This document shows positions 1-5,376 of a stretch of 8,563 nucleotides of DNA, piece after piece (position 1 is the stretch's first letter; every line of letters starts with the position of its first letter). The stretch lies in assembly GCA_026982255.1 (NCBI GenBank), contig JALSHL010000299.1:1-8563 (forward strand). The letters run 5' to 3'. The notes beneath the pieces are model-generated. The model was given only the letters and a program-made list of their open reading frames with translations, did not search any database and was not told where the DNA came from. Source of the stretch: Paracoccaceae bacterium. GTDB lineage: Bacteria; Pseudomonadota; Alphaproteobacteria; Rhodobacterales; Rhodobacteraceae. Made by a program: the position numbers and the translations under genes.

Positions 1-92
1 AATATATCGTGGCTCTCCAAGAGTTTGACAGCGTGAGGGTTCGCAATGCATAGCATATTTTCTTCGCAACTTCAGTATACTATAGAGGTGCT
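1..92 (+). promoter_or_regulatory. Putative CRISPR leader preceding the first repeat
   Basis: This stretch lies on the leader side of the repeat at 93: repeats of this type end in GATTGAAAC on the crRNA-sense strand, and the leader lies upstream on that strand. No repeat copy is found one unit further left (around 27-58), so the array appears to begin at 93. The last 45 bases are AT-rich. A 7-base direct repeat, TTCGCAA, occurs at 40-46 and 63-69. There is a perfect TTGACA at 25-30 and a good -10-like TATACT at 76-81, but they are not at normal promoter spacing from each other, so no promoter is assigned. Leader identity is inferred from position and composition. The first bases could instead be the tail of a gene beginning outside the window. 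Confidence 0.45.
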
Positions 93-194
93 GTCGCCCC
101 CCACACGGGGGCGTGGATTGAAACGGATTGGCTCTTGGTATCACTCCCGTCGATCCCGGTCGCCTCCACTGGATAGCCCCTCGGAAATTGAGCC
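93..194 (+). CRISPR. Minimal type I-C-like CRISPR locus: one intact repeat, one spacer, one degenerate repeat
   Basis: The intact repeat is 93-124 (32 nt, the usual I-C length). It starts GTCGCCCCCC and ends GTGGATTGAAAC, the hallmark I-C form. Bases 95-101 pair perfectly with 107-113 around a 5-nt loop (102-106). The last 11 bases, 114-124, match the length of the I-C 5' handle left by Cas5d cleavage. Translated antisense it gives IHAPVWGAT, a peptide often seen as a spurious protein over I-C arrays. After a 34-nt spacer (125-158; I-C spacers are typically 33-36 nt) a degenerate copy starts at 159: its first nine bases match 8 of 9, and its tail GGAAATTGA resembles GGATTGA with a 2-base insertion. 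Decay at the 3' end is typical of a leader-distal terminal repeat. No cas gene is in the window. The intact repeat is solid; the second repeat is an inference. Confidence 0.78.
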
Positions 195-514
195 GTCAAG
201 CGGGTTGCCAAAGCGGTTATTCCGTGCATTTCGACATTGAAATCCGAAAATATTCGCTCCCAGCCCCGCCCGCACAGCGCGAGGAAGTTCGAACCAGGAA
301 AAATACGTATTCGAAATTTGCGTTGTTTTACAATCATTTGCAAAACTAAACCAAAACCCCTTTAGTCAACAGCTTTGGAGAATATCGGGAGTCAGAGAAC
401 CATTCCCGTCCAAACAGCCAGAAAGGCACTCAACAGCCCGCCAGCTATAACCTTTGAAAACAACAAGAAAATTCTGGATCAGCCGCAGGCGGAGAACCGG
501 TTCTCGGGGGATAG
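195..514. other. Gene-free, AT-rich accessory-looking stretch
   Basis: About 320 bases between the CRISPR remnant and the tRNA-Ser gene contain no convincing coding sequence on either strand. The short open frames lack a good ribosome binding site and recognisable domains, and several run antisense through the repeat or the tRNA. Composition drops sharply (19 G/C of 60 at 301-360) against about two thirds G/C in the operon. Small palindromes are present: AATACGTATT at 302-311 and a 14-base one at 492-505 (listed separately). No transposase, integrase fragment or clear attachment-site duplication is visible. Confidence 0.6.
492..505. repeat. 14-base perfect palindrome just beyond the tRNA 3' end
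   Basis: GAGAACCGGTTCTC reads the same on both strands and sits 9 bases past the CCA end of the minus-strand tRNA. As RNA it could form a 5-bp stem with a 4-nt loop. No T-run follows it directly on the minus strand; a T-rich stretch (complement of about 453-474) begins roughly 18 bases further on. It could be a weak tRNA terminator or processing hairpin, a protein-binding dyad, or chance. Confidence 0.4.
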
Positions 515-604
515 TGGCGGAGGAGGTGGGATTCGAACCCACGGTAGACTTTCACCTACGTCGGTTTTCAAGACCGGTGCATTCAACCACTCTGCCACTC
601 CTCC
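515..604 (-). tRNA. tRNA-Ser(UGA)
   Basis: Read on the minus strand this is a complete 90-nt class II tRNA with an encoded CCA (complement of 515-517) and discriminator G (518). The acceptor stem pairs 598-604 with 519-525 (GGAGGAG/CTCCTCC). The D stem is GCA/TGC. The anticodon loop is CTTGAAA, with anticodon TGA at 568-570, which reads UCA and other UCN serine codons. The long variable arm, with a GTAGG/TCTAC stem (one G-U pair), is typical of tRNA-Ser. The T arm GTGGG-TTCGAAT-CCCAC is complement 526-542. One oddity is that the outermost anticodon-stem pair (27-43) is C-A rather than a Watson-Crick pair. The gene diverges from the operon that starts at 777. Its 3' end faces the AT-rich region, the usual orientation for integration at a tRNA. 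Confidence 0.96.
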
Positions 605-613
605 GACGGACGC

Positions 614-642
614 CTTTTAGCGCCCCGCGCCGGACCCGTCCA
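614..642 (-). promoter_or_regulatory. Candidate promoter of the tRNA-Ser gene
   Basis: On the minus strand a -35-like TGGACG (complement 637-642) is followed after 17 bases by a -10-like TAAAAG (complement 614-619). Each matches the sigma-70 consensus at 4 of 6 positions. The -10 lies 9 bases before the tRNA 5' end at 604, so transcription would start within a few bases of the mature tRNA. Spacing is ideal but the hexamers are weak. Confidence 0.4.
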
Positions 643-664
643 CTCCGATTTCACCATGCCGGAC

Positions 665-693
665 TTTCCATTCGGAGGGGAATTGTCTAACAT
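665..693 (+). promoter_or_regulatory. Weak candidate promoter for the operon
   Basis: TTTCCA (665-670) and TAACAT (688-693) are separated by 17 bases and each match 4 of 6 consensus positions. They sit about 80 bases before the first start codon at 777, in the only intergenic space available to drive the seven-gene cluster. A short hairpin, CCGCC-AAA-GGCGG (705-717), follows in the would-be leader. This is the best candidate by eye, not a strong one. Confidence 0.22.
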
Positions 694-776
694 GGCCGTA
701 ATGACCGCCAAAGGCGGCGAAAACGCAGGTGAGCAGGCCTGGATAGCCGGTTTCGGCACAGGCGCAGGGGTGCAAC

Positions 777-1667
777 ATGACATATTTCGCGCAGGGCAAA
801 GCCCGCAAATTCTCCCGATATCTTCCGCTGGCAGGTATCCTTCTGCTTGGCGCGTGCGAGAACGGCATAAACTTGCCGACGTCCGCTCCACCGCCCGCCG
901 AAGGCACTACCGTCGAGACAATCGAAACCGACGTGGCCGCGCCGGAGGCGTTTTCCATCACCGACAAGGCACTCTGGGACGGGCGGCCGACCTTTGGCGG
1001 GGTCTGGATCGCCTACCCCGACATCGAGCAACCGGAGCGCGTGCGCATTACCAATCCGGACAACGGGAAAACGGTGATCGGGGCGCTCTATAAGCGGGAG
1101 CGGGAGTTTCCCGGCCCGAAAATCGAGTTGTCCGCCGATGCCGCTGCCGCGCTGGGTGTGCTGGCCGGCACCCCGACCGAGCTGACTATCGTCGCCCTGC
1201 GGCGCAAAACGGTCGAGATAGAAGTCGAGGCCCCGGCCGATCCGTTGGCGCCACCTGACGATATCGAACCACCCCTCCACCGCCCCGCCAGTCTGGCGGC
1301 ACCGGCGCCTGCACCCGCGCCGCAACCTGAACCGGTTCCCGAACCGGCGCCTGCACCGGTCACCCCGCCCGCCACGACAACTCCGGCAGTGTCAGCAACG
1401 CCACTGCCCGCTACGCAGGGCGCCCCGGATACGCAAGGGTTCGAGGCCTATATCCAGGTTTCGACAACGCAGACCAAAGCCAAGGCCGAAGATATAAAAC
1501 GCGCGCTGGAACGCGCCGGTCTCGACGTGGAAATCCGCGAGCGGAAAGCAGGGAACAAAACCCTCTATCGTGTGATCGTCGGTCCGGCCACCTCGCCCGA
1601 TGCTCTCAAAATTATGATGGGAACCGTGCGCGCGCTGGGCTACAAAGACGCGTTCAAACTGGGATAG
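777..1667 (+). CDS. SPOR-domain lipoprotein with a degenerate RlpA-like double-psi beta-barrel
   Basis: A predicted envelope lipoprotein of 296 residues. The N-terminus has basic residues, a hydrophobic stretch and lipobox LGAC with Cys27 as the lipidation site. Residues about 66-142 resemble the second half of the RlpA double-psi beta-barrel (RVRITNPDNGK, then IELSADAAAALG), but the catalytic-loop motif NDRGPF typical of RlpA is replaced around 103-113 by a Lys/Arg/Glu-rich segment. A Pro/Ala-rich linker (about 151-219) spans the periplasm. A C-terminal SPOR domain (about 221-296, ending AFKLG) would bind denuded septal peptidoglycan. The start at 777 is supported by AGGGG at 766-770, six bases upstream, and by the signal peptide. 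It lies directly before a D,D-carboxypeptidase gene, as SPOR/RlpA genes often do in alphaproteobacteria. The SPOR and lipoprotein calls are strong. Loss of lytic transglycosylase activity is inferred, so a structural or septal targeting role is likelier than catalysis. Confidence 0.88.
   Translation: MTYFAQGKARKFSRYLPLAGILLLGACENGINLPTSAPPPAEGTTVETIETDVAAPEAFSITDKALWDGRPTFGGVWIAYPDIEQPERVRITNPDNGKTVIGALYKREREFPGPKIELSADAAAALGVLAGTPTELTIVALRRKTVEIEVEAPADPLAPPDDIEPPLHRPASLAAPAPAPAPQPEPVPEPAPAPVTPPATTTPAVSATPLPATQGAPDTQGFEAYIQVSTTQTKAKAEDIKRALERAGLDVEIRERKAGNKTLYRVIVGPATSPDALKIMMGTVRALGYKDAFKLG
1301..1357 (+). repeat. In-frame 15-base direct repeat in the Pro/Ala linker
   Basis: ACCGGCGCCTGCACC occurs at 1301-1315 and again, exactly, at 1343-1357. 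The offset is 42 bases (14 codons), so the frame is kept and both copies encode part of a PAPAP run. This suggests the periplasmic linker of the SPOR lipoprotein grew by duplication and may vary in length among relatives. Confidence 0.75.
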
Positions 1668-1676
1668 GAGATTCGG

Positions 1677-2822
1677 ATGTTCCTGCGGATAGTCTCGCTG
1701 GTATTGCTGGTTACCGGACTTGCGCTGCAACCGGCGCGCGCGCTGGAAACAACGGCGAATATGGCGATGGTGGTCGATTATGACACCGGCACCGTGCTCT
1801 ATGCCAAAAATGCCGAACGTCCGATGCCGCCCGCTTCCATGTCGAAACTGATGACCCTGAACATGCTGTTCGAGGCACTGGAGTCCGGCACGGTTTCACT
1901 GGACGACACTTTTCTGGTCTCGGCAAAAGCCTCGCAAAAAGGCGGTTCCAAGATGTTCGTGCGCGAGGGCTCCCGCGTGCGGATCGAGGATCTTATCCGC
2001 GGCGTTATCGTGCAGTCCGGCAATGATGCCTGCATCGTTATCGCCGAAGGGCTGGCCGGCACCGAAGAGGAATTCGCCCGCCAGATGAACATCCGCGCCA
2101 AGGAACTGGGTATGCTGAATTCCAATTTTGCGAACTCCACCGGCTGGCCCGGCGAGGGGCAGATGATGTCGGCCCGCGACCTGGTTTTCATCGCACGACG
2201 CATCATCAAGGAATTTCCCGAATACTATAAATATTTCGCCGAGACGACCTTCACCTGGGACGGTATCGTGCAAAACAACCGCAACCCGCTGCTCTATCTC
2301 GACATTGGTGCGGACGGCCTGAAAACAGGCCACACGAACGAAGCCGGATTCGGTCTGGTCGGCTCCGCCGTGCAGGACGGCCGCCGCGTGATATTCATGC
2401 TGGGTGGCATGGACACGGCAGCGCAGCGCTCCTCGGAATCCGAACGCATCACCCGCTGGGCTTTCCGTGAGTTTTCCATGCAAACCCTGTTCGATGCCAA
2501 CCAGCCGATCGACAGCGTGCGCGTCTGGCTCGGCGCCGACGACAAGGTGGAAATGGTCCTCCCCGAGGAGGTCACCTTGCTACTGGCGAAATCGGATCGC
2601 GACAAAATCACCGCCAGCTATACCTTTATGGATACGGTCGAGGCACCGGTGCAGGCGGGGCAAAAACTCGGCGAGCTGACCATCGTCATTCCCGAGCGCG
2701 AGACCCTGACCTTCCCGCTCGTCGCCGCCACCTCTGTCGAGGCCGGCGGATTTACCGAGCGCCTGAAGGCCGCCGCCGATATTTTGCTCAACCGGATCCG
2801 CGCCAAAACGGCCAGCCTCTAG
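1677..2822 (+). CDS. Penicillin-binding protein 5/6-type D-alanyl-D-alanine carboxypeptidase
   Basis: A serine D,D-carboxypeptidase (peptidase family S11) that removes the terminal D-Ala from peptidoglycan pentapeptides in the periplasm and so limits cross-linking. Its 381 residues begin with a signal peptide (hydrophobic core about 4-18, probable cleavage after ARA near residue 22). All three active-site motifs are intact: SxxK at S54-K57 (SMSK), SGN at 114-116 and KTG at 216-218. A C-terminal PBP5-type beta domain covers about 270-350, and the last 20 residues form a basic amphipathic helix (around LKAAADILLNRIRAK) suited to membrane anchoring. The start at 1677 has GGAG of TAGGAG (1665-1670), which overlaps the stop codon of the upstream gene; the gap is 9 bases. 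The family includes dacA, dacC and dacF; sequence alone does not settle which letter applies. Beta-lactams would be expected to acylate S54. Confidence 0.95.
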   Translation: MFLRIVSLVLLVTGLALQPARALETTANMAMVVDYDTGTVLYAKNAERPMPPASMSKLMTLNMLFEALESGTVSLDDTFLVSAKASQKGGSKMFVREGSRVRIEDLIRGVIVQSGNDACIVIAEGLAGTEEEFARQMNIRAKELGMLNSNFANSTGWPGEGQMMSARDLVFIARRIIKEFPEYYKYFAETTFTWDGIVQNNRNPLLYLDIGADGLKTGHTNEAGFGLVGSAVQDGRRVIFMLGGMDTAAQRSSESERITRWAFREFSMQTLFDANQPIDSVRVWLGADDKVEMVLPEEVTLLLAKSDRDKITASYTFMDTVEAPVQAGQKLGELTIVIPERETLTFPLVAATSVEAGGFTERLKAAADILLNRIRAKTASL

Positions 2823-2823
2823 C

Positions 2824-3447
2824 ATGGCACGCGGGCTTTTCCTGACCTTCGAGGGCATCGACGGTTCCGGCAAATCCACCCAGTCCCGCCTGTTGGCCGA
2901 CACCCTGCGCGATGCGGGGCACGAGGTCGTCCTGACCCGCGAGCCGGGCGGCTCCCCGGGGGCCGAGGAAATCCGGCGGCTGCTGGTGGAGGGCGACACC
3001 AACCGCTGGTCCCCCGAAACCGAGATCCTGCTGTTCAACGCCGCGCGGCGTGACCATCTGGAACGCACCATCCGGCCGGCGCTGGAGCGCGGCGCCATCG
3101 TCATTTCCGACCGCTTCGCCGATTCCACCCGTGTCTATCAGGGCGCCGTGCGCGCCGACCTGCGCCCGACGGTCGATGCCCTGCACGCCCTGATTATCGG
3201 TATCGAGCCCGACCGTACCTTCATTATCGACATGGACCCCGAAGCCGCCCTGAAACGCGGCCTCGCCCGCAACTCCGGCGAGGACCGGTTCGAGGATTTC
3301 GGCCTCGACTTCCAGCACCGCCTGCGCGCCGGTTTCCGCGCCCTCGCCGCCGAATACCCCGACCGCTGCACCCTGATCGACGGCAACCGCCCGCCGGAGG
3401 AAATTGCCGCCGAAATCGCGCCCCTCGCGCTACAGGCACCGGCATGA
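2824..3447 (+). CDS. tmk: Thymidylate kinase (dTMP kinase)
   Basis: Cytoplasmic enzyme that phosphorylates dTMP to dTDP with ATP, needed for dTTP supply. At 207 residues it has the normal family length. The P-loop G11-IDGSG-K17-S18 follows the first beta strand. TREPGG (38-43) is the dTMP-binding segment, and DRF at 96-98 is the DR[YF] motif, followed by YQG (105-107). The lid region (about 143-158) carries Arg145, Arg149 and Arg155, while the P-loop has no Arg, which fits the bacterial type II arrangement with catalytic arginine in the lid. The start is one base after the carboxypeptidase stop and has no clear Shine-Dalgarno, so translation is probably coupled. It overlaps holB by 4 bases; tmk-holB pairing is widespread in bacteria. 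Confidence 0.97.
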   Translation: MARGLFLTFEGIDGSGKSTQSRLLADTLRDAGHEVVLTREPGGSPGAEEIRRLLVEGDTNRWSPETEILLFNAARRDHLERTIRPALERGAIVISDRFADSTRVYQGAVRADLRPTVDALHALIIGIEPDRTFIIDMDPEAALKRGLARNSGEDRFEDFGLDFQHRLRAGFRALAAEYPDRCTLIDGNRPPEEIAAEIAPLALQAPA

Positions 3448-4565
3448 GCGACGACACCACCCCCGAGGCAGACCGGCTCGACGGTGTGCCCCATCCGCGC
3501 CACACGCCGCGCCTGTTCGGGCAGGAACCGGCCGAGGCCGCCTTCCTCGATGCCTACACGCAAAACCGCCTGCACCACGCATGGCTGATCACCGGCCCCG
3601 AGGGCATCGGCAAGGCAACGCTGGCATGGCACATCGCGCGGTTTCTGATGGCGCAGGACAGCCATCAGGACGCCCTGTTCGCGACGCCCCCCGACAGCCT
3701 GCACATCCCGCCGGAGCATCCGGTTTTCCTGCGCGCCGCCGCCCTTGGCGAGCCGGGCATCTTCCTGTGTCGCCGCAGCTGGGACGAGAAAAAGAAGAAA
3801 CTGAAAACCGTCATCACCGTGGACGAGGTCCGCAAGCTCAAGGCGTTTTTCGAGCTGACCGCCGCCGATGGCGGCTGGCGTATTGCCATTGTCGATGCGG
3901 CGGACGAGATGAACCCGCAGGCCGAAAACGCCCTGCTGAAAATCCTCGAGGAGCCCCCCGCCAAAACCCTGCTGCTGCTGGTTGCGCATCAACCTGCCAA
4001 ACTGCTGCCAACCATCCGGTCGCGCTGTCGCGAATTGCGCTGCCGCACCCTGCCGCCCGAAACCCTGCAACAGGTAATGGCGCAGGCGGGGCTGGACACC
4101 GACACCGACTTCGCCGCCCTGACGGAACTATCGGGCGGCTCGGCCTCCGGTGCTGTCGACCTGCTCGCCAACGACGGGCTGGCGCTCTATCACGAGGTCG
4201 TCGCCCTGCTCGCCACCTGTCCGCGCATGAACCGCCAGCGGATCAATGCCCTTGGCGACAAATGCACCGGCGCGGCCGGACAGGCCCGCTACGCCATGAC
4301 CGTGCGCCTGACCCTGCTGGCCCTGTCCCGCCTTGCGCTGGCCGGCGCGCGCGGCATTGCCAACCCCGTTCAGGGCGAGGCCGAAATTGCCGCCCGCCTC
4401 TCGGCCAATCCGCATCAGGCGCGTATCTGGGCCGATCTGGTGCAGGACCTGAACGCAAGAATTTCCCATGCCCGCACCGTCAACCTTGACCCCGCGCTGG
4501 TGATCCTCGATACCTTCCTCAAGATTGATTCAGCCGCAGGACAGGCCACGCTCCTGTCGGCATAA
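3444..4565 (+). CDS. holB: DNA polymerase III delta' subunit (clamp loader)
   Basis: The delta' subunit is the stator of the clamp loader that opens the beta sliding clamp and places it on primed DNA. The 373 residues contain an AAA+ module: FGQEPA near 25-30, Walker A-like G51-PEGIG-K57-A58, Walker B-like IVDAADEM (149-156), ENALLKILEEPP (161-172) and the SRC motif at 193-195, whose Arg acts in trans on a neighbouring ATPase subunit. Walker A has Ala58 where ATPases have Ser/Thr, and the B box lacks the usual DEAH form, in line with delta' not being an active ATPase. The four-cysteine zinc module of the E. coli protein is missing: residues 68-95 contain no Cys. The C-terminal helical collar domain covers about 245-373. 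The start is an ATGA overlap with the tmk stop, giving coupling. An alphaproteobacterial delta' fits better than DnaX, because the zinc cysteines and a functional Walker A are lacking. Confidence 0.94.
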   Translation: MSDDTTPEADRLDGVPHPRHTPRLFGQEPAEAAFLDAYTQNRLHHAWLITGPEGIGKATLAWHIARFLMAQDSHQDALFATPPDSLHIPPEHPVFLRAAALGEPGIFLCRRSWDEKKKKLKTVITVDEVRKLKAFFELTAADGGWRIAIVDAADEMNPQAENALLKILEEPPAKTLLLLVAHQPAKLLPTIRSRCRELRCRTLPPETLQQVMAQAGLDTDTDFAALTELSGGSASGAVDLLANDGLALYHEVVALLATCPRMNRQRINALGDKCTGAAGQARYAMTVRLTLLALSRLALAGARGIANPVQGEAEIAARLSANPHQARIWADLVQDLNARISHARTVNLDPALVILDTFLKIDSAAGQATLLSA

Positions 4566-4575
4566 GGGCAGACCC

Positions 4576-5376
4576 ATGAGCATACCGCAAATCGTAGACA
4601 GCCATTGCCACCTCGACTTCCCCGATTTCGAGGAGGACCTCCCCGATGTCATCGCCCGCGCGCAGGCCGCTGGCGTCACCCGCATGATCTCCATCGCCAC
4701 CAAGCTCGAAAACGTGCCGACCGTGCGCGGCATTGCCGAAACCTACACGCCGGTTTTCTTCGCCGCCGCCACCCACCCGATGAGCGCCGACAAGGTGCCC
4801 ATGGCCAGCGTCGAACAACTGGTGGAAATCGCGCGGCATCCGAAAATGGTCGGCATCGGCGAAACCGGACTGGACTACCACTACACGGCCGACTCCGCCG
4901 ATGTGCAAAAGGAGAGCCTGCGCATCCATATCGAGGCCGCGCGGCAAACCGGCCTGCCCCTGATCATCCATTCCCGCGCCGCCGATGCGGACATGACCGA
5001 AATCCTGACCGCCGAACACAAGGCCGGCGCTTTCGATTGTGTCATGCACTGTTTTTCCTCCGGCCCGCAACTGGCCGCGGATATGCTGGCCCTCGGGTTT
5101 TACCTGTCCATGTCCGGCATCGCCACCTTCAAGAAATCCGTGGAACTGCGCGAGATTTTCGCCGCCGCCCCCGTGGACCGGATTCTGGTGGAAACCGACG
5201 CGCCCTATCTGGCGCCGCAAAAACACCGTGGCAAACGCAACGAACCCGCCTATACCGCCCTCACCGCACAAACAGGGGCCGAGGTTTTCGGCATGGACTA
5301 CGCCGATTTCGCCGCGCAGACTACCGCCAACTTCGACCGCCTGTTCGCCAAGGCCGCCGCATGGAAAGCCGCCTGA
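4576..5376 (+). CDS. TatD-family metal-dependent hydrolase (YcfH/TatD type)
   Basis: A 266-residue TIM-barrel metalloenzyme of the amidohydrolase superfamily. TatD homologues are Mg-dependent nucleases acting on DNA ends; the substrate of YcfH-type members is less clear. Metal ligands are all visible: HxH at H10 and H12 (DSHCHLDF), E96 in GIGETGLDYH, H132 in IIHSR, H158 in MHCFSS and D208 in ETDAPYLAP. The start at 4576 has AAGGG (4564-4568) seven bases upstream, overlapping the holB stop. An in-frame ATG at 4525 would overlap holB by 41 bases and add a non-conserved tail, so it was not chosen. Position right after holB is a known arrangement for this family (tmk-holB-ycfH). The next gene starts within its stop codon. 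Confidence 0.93.
   Translation: MSIPQIVDSHCHLDFPDFEEDLPDVIARAQAAGVTRMISIATKLENVPTVRGIAETYTPVFFAAATHPMSADKVPMASVEQLVEIARHPKMVGIGETGLDYHYTADSADVQKESLRIHIEAARQTGLPLIIHSRAADADMTEILTAEHKAGAFDCVMHCFSSGPQLAADMLALGFYLSMSGIATFKKSVELREIFAAAPVDRILVETDAPYLAPQKHRGKRNEPAYTALTAQTGAEVFGMDYADFAAQTTANFDRLFAKAAAWKAA

Noticed and set aside
3..53. Possible C-terminal tail of a gene from the left, open to TAG at 51-53
   Set aside because: Only 16 codons are visible, other frames are also open, and the residues match no family I recognise; the stretch is better read as leader.
285..297. T-arm-like TTCGAACC at 288-295, considered as a duplicated tRNA end (attachment site)
   Set aside because: Only eight bases are shared with the tRNA, and the surrounding bases do not extend the match.
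80..343. Minus-strand 87-codon open frame
   Set aside because: It reads antisense through the CRISPR repeat, giving the well-known spurious peptide IHAPVWGAT, and has no recognisable domain.
375..620. Plus-strand open frames over the tRNA (peptide GIRTHGRLSP)
   Set aside because: This peptide is the usual false translation of an antisense tRNA-Ser; the tRNA explains the sequence.
687..1325. Minus-strand 212-codon open frame
   Set aside because: It lies antisense to the SPOR lipoprotein gene, has low-complexity Arg/Gly-rich translation and no domain; it is a high-GC shadow.
1329..1338. GAACCGGTTC palindrome identical to the core of 492-505
   Set aside because: It lies within linker codons of the SPOR gene, and a shared 10-mer of this composition is plausibly chance.
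3138..4070. Minus-strand 310-codon open frame
   Set aside because: Antisense to tmk and holB, both of which have clear catalytic motifs; the translation is Gln/Gly-rich without family features.
4605..5375. N-terminal extension of the MBL-fold frame to 4605
   Set aside because: The extension is an Arg-rich shadow of tatD; the conserved protein starts at 5376 (or at most 5361).
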